Positions 1 to 11,741 of a stretch of DNA of 64,000 bases are shown in pieces. This DNA comes from Bryoerythrophyllum caledonicum (lineage: Eukaryota > Streptophyta > Bryopsida > Pottiales > Pottiaceae), in assembly GCA_963971425.1 (NCBI GenBank), contig OZ020519.1, positions 9,564,028 through 9,628,027 of the forward strand. The letters are read 5' to 3'. A model generated the notes under the pieces. It searched no databases, had not been told where the DNA came from, and saw nothing but the letters and a program-made list of their open reading frames with translations. Made by a program: the position numbers and the translations under genes. Each line of letters begins with the position of its first letter. The stretch's first letter is position 1.

Positions 1-115
1 TGTGTAGAAGTTGAGGCAGAGGCATAGTATCAACTTCCAAAATTCTGGACAGAGATAACTCGGGTTGTGTCTGTAAAATTTGGTACTAAGCAAGCTTTAC
101 ATTGGTACTGTACAG

Positions 116-900
116 GCAAAACGTGCAGCAAAGTCAGCTATGTCAGAGCATGGTTTGAGCAAAGCCGGCCAATTCCGAAAAGATATTGCCGTTAAGCTTG
201 ACAAACATGGAAACTTAAACGAGAAACGAGTTAACCCAGCTCATTTAGAGGTGTGTTGCGTACCCTTCTTTTCTGCATGCTTGCTACATGATACTACGGA
301 GTCATGCAGATGTTGCAGGGTTTTTGGATGGTTCTCGTGGTGTTTGCCTGTTCCAGCTGTTTGCGTTTTTCAGTTTCCCTTCTTTTCATTTAGTAGGCCC
401 TAAGTTACATCGGGAAACATGTTGCAGGCAAGAATACACAAGAGACAAGAGAAAGAGGAGCGACAAGCTTCTGCGAGAGCCGGCCGGGAAGATCGCCCTC
501 TATTTGGAGCTCGTACTGCTATGAAGCAGAGAAAGGTGCTTTCCCTCTCCCCTTCTTTTGTTCGAAAAACTGCAGGTCTTGTGGAAGAACTCCCAACCTT
601 TTAATCAGGGTTATGATAGCGTGGCTTTTGTCCCGGAAATCACAAAGTGATCTGGTTGCTGTTTGCGGGGTCCAAGACCGTAGCAACCATTCCTCTTCTT
701 AGAAGTCGACTGCAGTTCACGTTCATGACATGGTAAATGATTTTTTGCAGACGGGAGGCACCAGCAACAAGCAGAAAGAAAAGAGCAAGGGAATGCCGCT
801 GGCAGCTAAGCGGGCAATTATTAAGAGAACAGGCAACAAAAAGAAGATGGGACGGCGAACTGCTGAGAAGCAGTTCCGCGGCAAGAAGGCGTGGAAGTAG
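116..900 (+). CDS. Lys/Arg-rich basic protein, 5' end outside the window
   Basis: Three in-frame exons are visible: 116-250, 428-535 and 751-900, all joined in phase 0 with GT-AG borders and ending in TAG at 898-900. They encode the last 130 residues. The first visible exon follows an AG acceptor at 114-115, so the start codon lies upstream of the window. The protein is very basic, with a central helix-prone stretch (RIHKRQEKEERQ) and a C-terminal tail rich in KK/RR (KRTGNKKKMGRR, ending KKAWK). That composition is typical of nucleolar or ribosome-biogenesis factors, but I do not recognise the family and make no functional claim beyond probable nuclear or nucleolar location (inference). It converges on the lipase gene on the other strand. 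Confidence 0.6.
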
Positions 901-1226
901 AATCAGCTTCTGCACCTTCGTTCAAACAGAGTTCCGCTGAAGCCGAATTCTGAATTGTAACACTAGATTGCCAAAAAAATATTCTTCTCACGGTCCAACC
1001 ACCGTTTTTGTTTCCTCAATTTTTCTTGCAGACTCAAACCAGTGGCTTCCACCAAGAGGTTCTGATACTCGTTCATGAATGCAAATGAGGTCATGGATAG
1101 AGAGTTCATGACCATTCTTGTGTCTTGTATTTTATTGCTACAGTTTGATGTAATATATACAAAGGGCACAACAACGCCTCTGAGAACAGGGCAAAGTAAC
1201 AAACCATCACAGAATCAAACTCATCG
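901..1226. other. Convergent intergenic region
   Basis: About 325 bp between the 3' end of the basic-protein gene and the 3' end of the lipase gene. It should hold both 3' UTRs. I see no ORF, repeat or RNA gene in it. Confidence 0.6.
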
Positions 1227-2471
1227 CTACGCAGATGCTAATCCAGGGTTGAAATTAGACCGATGCGCATTCGCTCGGAAGAACGCGATCATGCTGTCAT
1301 ACAAATCCTGCTTCCCCCGAACACTGAGCACGAAGTCGATATGGCCATACTCCGGCAACACCACCACTTCCGGCGTGCGCCGCAGCTCCGCAATGGTACG
1401 CACCACGTCCACGGGATCCGCCAGCGCGTCATTGCCCCCCGACGCCATCCACAACGGCAACGACTCCGGCACTGCACTCAGATCATACACCGGAGGCGTC
1501 GCACTCAAATAATGCTGCAGATTGCCGAGGAAGCCGTAGTCGAACTTGGCAAAGGTCCCGTCGCGAACCATCTGCGCGAGATGGGCGAGGTTCTTGAGGG
1601 AAGTGGAGTGCGGCTCGAACTGCAAGTAGTACGGGATGCGCGTGGCGTTGAAGCAGCAGTTGGGCCCCGTGATGGAGCCCAGCAGGTCGCCGCAGTCGAC
1701 GTCGGGGCGCGCGCACACCCAGTCCATGAGGAGCACGCCCGCCTCGTTCCGGAGGTTGAACTCGTGCACGCCCATCGTCTTCACCAGCTTGTCGATGTAG
1801 TGGTGCGCCGCGGCGTTGAGGAAGCTCGAGGAGATGTGGTCCAGGTACGAGATGGGGCTAAGCAGCGCCGCGCCCGCCAGCATCTCCGCGACCGCCGGTT
1901 GCGAGGAGAGCGCGGCCAACCCCATGATCGTCCCCTGCGAGTGCCCCACGTAGAAGAGCTTCGTGCCCGTCGCGGCCGTCACGAATTCCACGAGCGCAGG
2001 GAGGTCGTACTGCGCGAGCTCGTCCCACGTCCAGTCCCAGTACTTCTTGTCGCGCTTGGAGTAAGTTTTGTGGCCGTGGCTCCAGCGAGTGCCCCGCCCG
2101 TTCGCGATCCACACGTCGAAGCCCGCGTCTGCGAGGACGAACGCGAGCGACTGCCCTGGCAGGTTGAGCACCCAGTTGTCGCCACCTTGAAGCAATCCGT
2201 GCTGGAGGAGCACAGGCACCCCTCCTGTGGTTCGTTTCGTGATGCCGTGAGCGATACGCTGTAACCCTAAGAGAAACCCGTCTAGCGTTTCCACTGTGTA
2301 CTCCTGGCACGGATACCCCGTCCCCTCCACCACCACCGCGCACATCCCGCCCTCGGAATCACTCCGCGCATCCACGACAAAAACCCAAAGAAACAGCACA
2401 AGAGCTACAACGGAAACCACCGATCTCGCCATAGCTCCAGAAACCGGAAAAACGTGAAGCCAGTCACTCAA
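1227..2471 (-). CDS. Acid-lipase family triacylglycerol/steryl-ester lipase
   Basis: One uninterrupted 414-residue ORF. It has the full alpha/beta-hydrolase layout of the lysosomal acid lipase / gastric lipase family (plant MPL1/LIP1 type). An N-terminal hydrophobic segment (about residues 17-34) looks like a signal peptide or anchor. The family GYPC/ETLDGF entry motif is at about 52-66, and the oxyanion-side HGLLQGGDNW at 91-100. The nucleophile is Ser178 in GHSQGT, the acid Asp348 in GGNDALAD and the base His377 in YGHIDF, so the catalytic triad is intact. The length is normal for the family. An internal Met at residue 14, directly before the hydrophobic segment, is an equally plausible start. 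The likely role is hydrolysis of neutral-lipid esters in a secreted or vacuolar compartment (family knowledge). The gene is GC-rich against its AT-rich surroundings and has no intron, unlike all its neighbours. Confidence 0.9.
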   Translation of the reverse strand: MSDWLHVFPVSGAMARSVVSVVALVLFLWVFVVDARSDSEGGMCAVVVEGTGYPCQEYTVETLDGFLLGLQRIAHGITKRTTGGVPVLLQHGLLQGGDNWVLNLPGQSLAFVLADAGFDVWIANGRGTRWSHGHKTYSKRDKKYWDWTWDELAQYDLPALVEFVTAATGTKLFYVGHSQGTIMGLAALSSQPAVAEMLAGAALLSPISYLDHISSSFLNAAAHHYIDKLVKTMGVHEFNLRNEAGVLLMDWVCARPDVDCGDLLGSITGPNCCFNATRIPYYLQFEPHSTSLKNLAHLAQMVRDGTFAKFDYGFLGNLQHYLSATPPVYDLSAVPESLPLWMASGGNDALADPVDVVRTIAELRRTPEVVVLPEYGHIDFVLSVRGKQDLYDSMIAFFRANAHRSNFNPGLASA

Positions 2472-2589
2472 ACTAGCTCAGGTTTCTCTTCAAGCTGATA
2501 CAAAACGTTGTGAGAGCGATTTGCAAAAACTGAGTCACATGAGCTCCACAAAAGATGTTGCCTGTTCTGTTACTGTTTTCCTATCCATC

Positions 2590-2763
2590 ATGTCCAGCAA
2601 GCGTGGACAAGAGGGCAAATCCTCTGGGCATGTGCCCAGGGTAATTATTACGCAAAAGGAGCGCTTGGATGGCGATGATGACGAAGCTGGTGCCGGCGGT
2701 GGCGCCTGGGACCACGAGCCGACGATTCTGATTCCTCGACGAACGCGTCTGTTCCAATTGTAG
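2590..2763 (+). CDS. Possible 57-residue small protein or upstream ORF
   Basis: An ATG at 2590 opens a frame ending in TAG at 2761-2763. The product has an acidic centre (DGDDDEAGAGGG) and a basic C-terminus (PRRTRLFQL). It lies between the divergent lipase start and the first coding exon of the FLX-type gene, so it could be a small independent gene or an upstream ORF in that gene's long leader. I recognise no family. The composition looks coding rather than random, but the call is weak. Confidence 0.25.
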   Translation: MSSKRGQEGKSSGHVPRVIITQKERLDGDDDEAGAGGGAWDHEPTILIPRRTRLFQL

Positions 2764-3346
2764 TGATCGATTTCCATCTAACGAAATCGTTGTCGAAGGT
2801 GCAGACTGTGAGCGGTACGTGGAATCGGTTAAGTCGGCGGAGGCGATGGAACCATAACCGGAGTGGATTAGCGATGTTGATGAGCCGGTCTAACGGTTGT
2901 TGTTGTTGTTGTTGTTGTTCTTGACTTGCTCCTTCTTCTCTGTGCATGCGATCCATTGGAGTTAGGGTTTGGCTGCTTCAGCAGTTGTGGGCATGTGAGT
3001 TCCTTTCGGGTTTCCATCAGGGATCAGGAGCTTGTGCATGATTCTGGCCTCCTACTTTGCAGCAGGTATATGATCTACATAATTGTTACAGGCCGGTGAT
3101 GAGCTTTTGGTATGAAATTTGATTTCGAAAGAGTTGCTCATGTGATTGACCTTGGAACGTACACAGCATGATGGCGAAGTGGGAGGACGATGGGGTTGTT
3201 GTCTCACGGCGATGGATCTATCAAAGGTGGACACAACGGAATAAAAGGCTCATGCCTTGCTTGTAGTTTTGTGGATATTGGCCTTTCTTTCTTCCTTCTT
3301 GTACGTTGAGTATATTATATCCTTGTGTTGGTTGTTTCAGGGCAGC
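2764..3346 (+). promoter_or_regulatory. Leader/promoter region of the FLX-WW-RRM gene
   Basis: Contains a (GTT)n microsatellite at about 2896-2919. A plausible 5' UTR splice donor (GCAT|GTGAGT) lies near 2994, and an acceptor (TTGTTTCAG) at 3332-3340, six bases before the first ATG. This suggests a 5' UTR intron of about 350 bp. No other coding sequence is evident. Confidence 0.4.
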
Positions 3347-5236
3347 ATGGGCAGCAGGAACCGCATGGCGATGTCGCTCAACTCGCGGTCGGTGGCGCAG
3401 CAGAACGGGGGGCGCCACAGCCCGTACGGCCAGCCCGGCAGGTCGCCAGGGATGGGCGCCTCGCCAGGCATGCTGGAGCAGAAGATGCAGGCGCAGCACA
3501 TGGAGATCCAGACCCTCTTGTCCGAGAATCAGCGCCTGGCCGCCACTCATGTGGCGCTCCGCCAGGAACTCGCCGCCGCGCAGCAGGAAATGCAACGCCT
3601 CACGTCCATGCTCGCAGGTATGCCTCACCTCCATTCCTGAAGTAGGAGTTTCTAAGCATGAGATCAACTCTGATGAATGTTGGCCGCACGCCTTTCTCTC
3701 CTTTGAACTGGTTCAAGAAATATTTTCCGGGTTGTCTTAGCTCTGACATCCTGAATCTCTTCTGGCATCAGGTGTGCAATCAGAGAAGGACGCTCAGATA
3801 AGGTCCTTACTTGAGAAGGCGGCGAAGCTGGAGGCGGAGCTGCGGTCTTCGGAGAGCGTGAGGCAGGAGCTTGCGCAAGCGAGAACAGATTGCCAGAAGC
3901 TGCATCTGCACTCTCAAGATCTGACGCAGCAGGTGCGGACCACCAGTCAGGAGCTCCAGCGGGCCCGTTTGGACATCCAACAGATCCCCGTCTTGCGTGG
4001 AGAGATGGATAATATTCGTGTGGAGTTGCAGCGAGCCAGGTCTCTATCATGTTTCTATCATGTTTTTATCATGCTTTTCACGGTTTTTGTCATGTTTTTT
4101 TTATCATTGGCTTGCTTCAGAACTGCTTTTGAGTTTGAGAAGAAGACGAATGCGGAGCAGCTGGAGCAGAGGCAGGCCTTGGAACAGAACATGGTTGCTG
4201 TTGCCAGGGATTTGGAGAAATTTAAGGCAGAGGCGGCCAAGAGGACAATTGGGAATTCAGGTAATTGGCCTCTTTGACCGAGTTTTCACTTCCAGCTTCA
4301 TGTGCAGTATGGGATTGGCATTGCAGAGTAAGAAATCAATCATGGCTTCTTCATGGAATTTCTGTTCCTGATGAAACAGAAGGGAGTTTTCTTGAGTGTT
4401 TGTCGCTGCTTCAATGCTCTTTAGTAGCCGGAGACATGTGTTTGCTCAATAACAGGTGGCATGGTGTACAATGCAGGTTACAATGCAGGCACAGAGGCTG
4501 TGTATGGTGTGACGCCGCATTATGGGGAAGGTTATGGCGTGCACTCTCAGGTACTGGAGTCTGATGTTAGTGATCCTGGTTTTTGTATTTGTAGAGTACA
4601 TGAATTTAGAATACACACGATGATCTGGGTCTAGTACAAAGCTAGGCATGCAATTTTTGGTAGAGTTTTTCGCCATTGTGTATGTTGTGAAAACAGGAAG
4701 GAGTTTCAGTTGCGAATGGTGCGATGGAGAGTGATTATGGAAAAGCCTTACAAGAAGCTGCGAAGGCTACAGCAACGCAAGGTTTAAGCAGTGCGTATCA
4801 CACGTCCACGGGAGCTCAGGATCCTTACAGGACAACTGGTTCGACTGAGGAGTGGGCCACGCATGAAGCACCAAACGGCAAACCCTTTTATCACAACCTC
4901 ATCACAGGAACAACACAGTGGGAGAAACCAGCTGTCTTGGAGATCCAAAACCAGGTTCGTAATCTCAAGTACACATAAACTTTGCAGTACTCATCTGTGC
5001 ACAAGTTTCACTAGATTTTCAAGGCCATCAATTGTTTTAGTGGATCATTGATACATGCTGCTCTAACTTTGTTTAGATGATGAGTCCTTATGATGTGTCT
5101 ACTTTAAAATGCAACTGCAGGTCACTAATGCGCAAGCCTTGCAAACAGCCGCCAACCATATAATTGCAAGTCATGCTCTCAGCTCTCTTATGAACGGACA
5201 AGTTCAACGAAACCCTGTCGCAACTCAGGTACTGCA

Positions 5237-5270
<34 letters not shown>

Positions 5271-5944
5271 GCAACTGGGGCAAGTCTGATTCCACAAAAT
5301 CAAACCATGACTCAGATAGGGGCAAACGGAGCTCAAATTCCTCAAGGACAGCTAGTTGGGCAGGTCCCTGTTGGATACGTCCAAGCACAACAGCCAGGTT
5401 TGTATGACTCGCAACAGCCACATGGTTTTTCAGAACTAAATGACTCGTTTTCCATTTCATGTTTGATGACAAGTGTTGGATTTAAAGTGGAGCCAAGCAA
5501 TATTCAGGTACATACACGTATGTCGGAGTGCAACAACCAGGATCCTATGCCCAACATCCTGGAATGGCGCAAACACAGGCAGGGCTAGTTCACGCACCAG
5601 CAGCAGCAGTAGCAGCAGCAGGGGTTCAGATCCAAACTCCAGTTGTGATGCCAGTATCTGCTCCGGGACAAGCTCCACAGACATCAGCACCTGCTCCGAT
5701 GCCCCACCTTGTGCATGGCCATCTCAGCTACCCAGGTGCAGGAGTACCCCAGCATCCCAATCTCTTGCCAGTTGCTGCACCACAGCAACCTGTCCTGCAA
5801 TCGCCCCGAACTCAGCCCATCCAGACAGGACCCCGCCCGACTGGTTACACATCTTCAGCTCCACAACAACAACTGCAACAACTACAGCAACAGCAACAGC
5901 AGCAACACCAACAGCAGCAACACCAACAGCAGCAACAACAGCAA

Positions 5945-6009
<65 letters not shown>

Positions 6010-9000
6010 ACAACAGCAACAACAACAGCAGCAACAGCAACAACAGCCACAGCAGGAGACGCAAAATAATCAGAAGGCTGCACAGAATGTAATTAGAGCA
6101 GCTGCTCAAGTGACGGTTCCTTCTCCATCTTCCCAGACTCAGCCTCAAGCTCAAGCGACTCAAGCACAAGCGACAGGCGCCCAGAGTAAGGAAAATTGGT
6201 ACTTGAATAGTCTGAGATTAATTGCACTAATTGTTCTATGGTTGCTATGTTGTGTGTGAGTGTATGTTTGTGTGTAAAAAGATATAGTTCATCTTTGTAG
6301 TGTTCTTTCTTTCTAAGGTAAGCCTCTTGGGAACCAACAGACACCTACAAAATTGGGGAATATCCAACCCACTTCTATCCCATTACCACCCATTCAGTTT
6401 GCTATTAGTCACGATCCCTTACTTTTGGGGTACCTGTTGACGTAAACTTGGCAGCACACTTTGAAAATTCATTACTAATTCACATTTCATCGGAAAAAGA
6501 TGAAATCACTTGGTTTGAATTTGTGATTCTTTTGGGTATCAGTAGTTAAATGTAACATTATTTATTTGCTCATTGTCAGTTACTGGGGGGTTTACCTTGT
6601 GTGTTGAGTGTTTGGTCTGATAAGATTGTAAATTGCAGGTGGTGCAAAGCTTTTCGTGTTTGGTATTCCGGAGGACTTGGGGGACAAGAAACTGGCGGAC
6701 TTGTTTTCTCCGTTTGGTACAGTTACCTACGCAAAAGTTGGAGTTGAGAAGGAAACAGGGCGTAACCGGACATACGGTATGTGTTTGTCTTTCTTTTCCA
6801 TCTCTTCATCTCACTGCACATTCTCACTTTTTTCTTTTTTCCTTTTTAATTTCTGGTTACGAAAAATAATTTAGATAAGACAAAGAGAATTCAGAACACA
6901 GAATGTAGGTGATAATATATCCCGGTTTGTTTCAGTTTTCTTAAGCCCTAAAGGACCACAGCCAATTTTAGAGGAATCTCTACTCCATTGATTAAAAACG
7001 GTCAAGATCAAGATGAACTTTTTGAGACTGTAACCATAGGATCTTCTAAACTCATATGAGAGGATGTAGTAAACATATAGGATCTTCTTCTAAACTCATA
7101 TGAAAGGATGTAGTCAACTTTTTGTGAATTTTGACTGTACGTATTGTAGTTAGAGTGAAGATTTTGTTCTTTCGACGGACACTTGGTTCTGTAGGGGTTG
7201 ATTGGGCCACATAAATCACTTGTGTATAAATATATAAAGCAAAATTGCTTAGATGTAGATATATCCCAAGAGTTTTACCTTTTATTTTCTAATGCTATGA
7301 AAGAAGGACAATGTATTTTGAGGCTAAGCTCCAAATTGATGTCTCTAATTAGAGTATTAGAGGTAATGAATGAAGGTTTAAGAGAGTGGTCATAAATGAA
7401 AGTTGGAAAATAGCTGAATGTTGCCTCTTATAATTTAACTTTTGGTCAAACGAGATGCTTCTTGAAACTCTTGATTGGAAAAGTTCTTGTGTGTTTGGCG
7501 ATTTTGAGAGTCATTTTAGGCCTATTTCTTTATCTTGAAACATTATGTTAGGGTCTTTGTAGGTTCTCCTTTAGTTCCATATCGACATGTTCAAGGGTAA
7601 TATTTACTAGGCATGTGTTGTGAGAAAATGTGACCTTATTTTTTATGTATCCACATTGTTATATAATAGATATACTTGTCCTCAAGGGATAAAAGTTGAA
7701 TTTCACTTCTCAATAGTTCCACATATATGGGTTGTATTATCTATTATCCATATTAATTTACAAAGTTTGATGTCGTTAACCCTTTTTCTAAAATAGGAAT
7801 GGTAATTCAAACCATGGATTAAAAAAAATGAAGTCTGTATATTCAAACTATCTCATGTTGTAGGTCTTTTTCCTCTTGGTATACGATTCGGCTCTTTTTT
7901 ATAAAAGGTTTGATAAATTGTGGCAATGGATAGTTTTTAATGTATATTTATTCTAGGTTGATGTAATTTTAAGTGAGCATGTTTTGAAGAAGTTATGAAC
8001 ACTTTGAAATCAAGATAAAGGTCATTAGATTATTAGTCTTGTTTGATTCACTCACAAAGGAATTATGAAAATACTTAGATGAGAAGGACTAGTTTTTGCA
8101 TGATAATCATATTATTGCATTTTGATTTTTAACTTCAACAAATTCATATTTTTTAGAAGAAAACAAGAAAATGCAACAATTATAAATTTGAGTTTTGAAA
8201 TAATATTTACTGATATTCGTCAAATAGAGTTAAATTCATTAATGTTTCCAAATTCATTGTAAAAGTTGTAAAATTTTTAATTACACTCACCTTCTGAGTT
8301 TTATAAAGAATATATACTATTTAACATGTAAAAATATCAAGTGTCAAAATCTTAAAATTTCCTAGATTTATATGTTTTTAAATTATATTTAAACAACAAG
8401 TTTTAATTTCTGCAAAATATAATCTATATATTTGGATTTGGATTAATTATTTTAAGATATTTGCTAAAAGCCTAGCTGTTTTTTACAAAAAAAAAATTGA
8501 TGTTTTCATTTCATTTTCTTCCAAAGTTCAATGAATTAATCGTTTATATGCAACATAGTAAGTTCGTATTTATTTTAAAACTTGTAATTTAGAACAATAT
8601 CATATTTGGAGCTTCATTCATTTCAAACGTAGAAAATTCTTCATTTAATGTTAAATTTATCTCTGTAATCTATTTTAAAGTCAAATAGTCATGCATGTCA
8701 TGGCCTTCGTGTTTTTTTTTGTGATTCAATTGCTACAATTTTGTAAATTGTACAAATTCGATCACTTGAATTCCTTATGCCATTCTCCTCAAACAGGTTT
8801 TGTTTCTATGGATTCTTCACAATCTGCTGAAGCAGCTATCAATCAAGTGAATGGTATGGTTATATCTGGAAAACGCCTCAAAGTGGAGTTAAAGAGAGGA
8901 GAAACGGAAAATCAAATTCCTCAAAATCAATCAAATCAACAACACCAACAAGCTCTTCCTGGGGGTGTTGGTTCTGCAAGATGGAATCACAATAATAATG

Positions 9001-9026
9001 GAAATTCGGGCTATCGGCCTTTTTAG
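3347..9026 (+). CDS. FLX-like coiled coil + WW + polyQ + RRM fusion protein
   Basis: Nine exons: 3347-3617, 3772-4039, 4121-4260, 4456-4550, 4697-4954, 5121-5397, 5508-6185, 6639-6776 and 8797-9026. All keep frame and give 784 residues. Residues 1-258 match plant FLX-like proteins: a Gly/Arg/Ser/Pro head (MGSRNR..., HSPYGQPGRSP), a long coiled coil at about 42-225, then a Tyr/Gly-rich tail. A WW domain lies at about 308-337 (Trp311, Trp333, with NGKPFYHN and TGTTQWEKP). Glutamine runs follow at about 382-395 and 555-620. A single RRM occupies 665-742 (RNP2 LFVFGI, degenerate RNP1 RTYGFVSM), nearest in feel to the third RRM of CELF/Bruno proteins. The FLX and WW parts are joined by a 146-bp phase-0 intron with no stop or room for a promoter. 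In Arabidopsis, FLL2 (FLX-like) promotes FCA condensates in RNA 3' processing, and FCA has RRMs and a WW domain. A nuclear RNA-processing scaffold is therefore a reasonable inference. Confidence 0.85.
5230..5272 (+). repeat. Coding CAG/CAA run 1
   Basis: A nearly pure CAG run interrupted by CAA codons, in frame in exon 6, encoding about 14 glutamines after the WW domain. The mixed codons keep glutamine while reducing pure-repeat length. Confidence 0.9.
5860..6055 (+). repeat. Coding CAG/CAA run 2, about 60 glutamines
   Basis: A long in-frame CAA/CAG mixture in exon 7, with two His and a few Leu interruptions near its start, just before the RRM exon. The interleaving of CAA and CAG throughout argues that the amino-acid run rather than the DNA repeat is what is kept. 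It makes a prion-like low-complexity segment. Confidence 0.9.
6777..8796 (+). other. 2.0 kb AT-rich intron splitting the RRM
   Basis: The intron falls inside the RRM between TYG and FVSM, a common intron place in RRM genes. It is strongly AT-rich. At about 6945-6985 it carries a degraded end like that of the TTAA-flanked family B described below (CCCTAAAGGACCAC...), so part of its length is probably an old insertion. No coding sequence is seen. Confidence 0.6.
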
Positions 9027-11741
9027 ATCATTTATTACATCTAATAAATTTAGATTTTGATACGTGCAAACTCTTGTAATGTAGCAGCTAAGAGTATATC
9101 AACTAATATTAAATTCTAAATTGTATAACTATCATGGCTAAAGGTCTTCATGAATTTATCATTGGATATAATTTAAGTAAAGAGCATAGAATTTTTTTAT
9201 AACATTTCTTTAAACATTTACAATATTTTGGACCAAAAAATCATAAACAAGTAAGCTCTAGGGTTCCCACACAGTAAACAAACATATCATTTGCATCTCT
9301 TACAGACACCACCATTGATCCAATATTCCCCACTATCGGATTGCAATGGCACTCACGTGAAACAATCCTACATATAATCACTAAGTAGAGAATGAGGCCA
9401 AGACATATTGTAATTCCAACAACGGTCGTCCTATCATAGACAAGGCGCCCCAAAGGCTGGTATTCAAAAAATCATACTCCAAAGAAGTATTGATAAACTA
9501 AATCTTAGGGTACAAAAAAGACTTGTATTTAAAGAAACAAACTAAACTCCACTTGGATTTATTGTCATCGTCATCCTATTAATCCCACTTTGAGGTACGT
9601 AAGTCACCTAGTTTGGCCTCGCACAAGGTGCAAAGCGAAAGTGCGGCCATGGCAAAAACAAATGGGGTGTGCCAGAACATAGCGCCACAAATGGTGCTAT
9701 GTAGAGCATGACAAGGATTTCATGCAGAATTGAAAGAAGTGTGGACTTCAAAGGCTTCAAGGTAGTGGAGATTTGGGGAACTTTAGGGGATTTAACACTA
9801 AACAATGTTGTATCTAGATAACACCCGTTTTTACCAGTAATACAATTATCCAAAATTTGAAAATATATAAATCATGTATTAAATTTATTTTTTTGGTTTA
9901 ATTATTATTTAAAAGTCTACAAACTTCTCATTTAAATTTTTTATCTATTGTATGTAAATATTTATATTATTGAATATTATATTAATGCAATTAAACTATC
10001 AATGACTCTTTTTGCATTATATATATGCAACATTTTAATTTGATGAAAAGATCATCTTAAAAAAAACTGGACATATATAAACTATATGAAAGGTTTGCAT
10101 GATCTTTAAATGCTTAATCAAATAAATTTATCAATGTCAATATTTTACATTGGAATAATTTATTACGTAAAATATCCATTGTGTGATAAACAAATATGTT
10201 AAATTAATAATTTATAGCATAATAGATCATTATAAAAATTAATAACAAGAAAATTAATGAAAAGATTGCACATCCAACAAAGCAACTAAAATCCTAAACC
10301 CAAACCTTGGCATAAATTAATAAAATTTACTTCACTATCTATTGTAATTTTAAGAATCATATATATTAAAGTGAAAGCATTTATGGATTTTACAAAGTTA
10401 AATTGGTTCTTGAAATATATATTATAAAGAATTTCATATAAACATACAAGTAATTTATAAAATGATAGTATAGTAATTTAAAATTTTCAAATTAAAAAAA
10501 AGTGATGTATTAAATTTATGATGAAAATTGAAAAAAATTGATCAATTAAATTATCAAATAAATTTGCACAATCATTTCAAGTACTACATAGTATATTTAC
10601 ACAAGTTATGTTGACATTCATAAGTGAGAATTATTTTATATATATAATACACTTTGACATGTATATTGTAGTTTTATCATGTATAAATTTAACCTTGTTT
10701 TCATATTAGATATGAATTGTTAATATTTTTTCAATAAAAGAATCAGTTTGATTTCATTTCTTTCATGTTAAACTTTGTACAACAAGAATTACTTATTCAT
10801 AATAAAAATTTACAAAGCATATTCAATCCATTGATCTTTATTTTTATACTTAGTAATTTTATGTATGTATGTATGTATGTATATATGTATGTATATATAT
10901 ATATATATATATGAGTTTCAAGACATAAGTATTAATCATTTTATTCAAGAATTATATACTATTTTTAAAAATTATTCAAATATACTTTGAATTGATCTAG
11001 ACTCAATAAAATCAATAGCATTTCAAAGATGGTCTCCTATATTGTACTCAAAAGTCAAGTTTAGCAATTAGTGCCATATAATCAATTCATTCAAAAGAAA
11101 CATCTTATACAAGTTAGTACTCTCATAATCTAATCTTTCACCAAATATATTTCAAAAGAAAATTTTATCTTCAAAAGTTTTAAATCTATCTCTAGAATAT
11201 CATTTTTTCAAACTAAATTCTTAAGTATTGAATATCACATAATTTTTTTCAATGAAATTGTCAAAAAGATTTTGATTTTATTAATATTGTAATGCAATAT
11301 ATTATATACAAGCTTATATTGTTCATTATGCTCACATTAGGATTGCATAGATATTTATATTGAAGATGGTGATCTAATTCCGGTGGTCAACATTCATCAC
11401 ATAAAATGTGAACATTATCATAATTAAAGGTTATATTTATGAATGTATCGTTTTTTTAGGAATTTGCTTATATAATGATGGATATAATTTTAAAATATTA
11501 CAATAGCTTGTAATTGTTAATCACTAGTGGAACCTCCGTCATAACCGACGGGCCAAGGGCAATTATGAGTTAAACACTAAGGACAATGTTGAGTCAAACA
11601 AACACACGTGGATGAAAGCTTGAAATTTTGGATTAGGAACTACCTATAGCATATTGAAAAAAGAAGCCCAACGCTCTCCGTGATCAAAGGAATCCATCGT
11701 ACCAACGTACAATTAGTTTGGTGTCATTATATTATAAAACA
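9027..11741. other. AT-rich intergenic DNA
   Basis: An AATAAA lies at about 9040, soon after the stop codon of the FLX-type gene, as a plausible poly(A) signal. The rest is very AT-rich with a (TGTA)n/(TA)n microsatellite at about 10860-10912. I find no gene, RNA or bounded element. Confidence 0.5.

Noticed and set aside
1263-2264. 333-residue open frame antisense to the lipase
   Set aside because: It is an Arg/His/Val-rich shadow caused by the high GC third positions of the lipase gene; no domain is seen.
4551-4696. Possible boundary between two separate genes (FLX-like and WW/RRM)
   Set aside because: Only 146 bp with good splice signals, phase 0 on both sides and no stop in the upstream exon; a single fused gene fits better.
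5724-6169. Long poly-Leu and poly-Val/Ala frames on the minus strand
   Set aside because: They are the complement of the coding CAG/CAA run and have no independent support.
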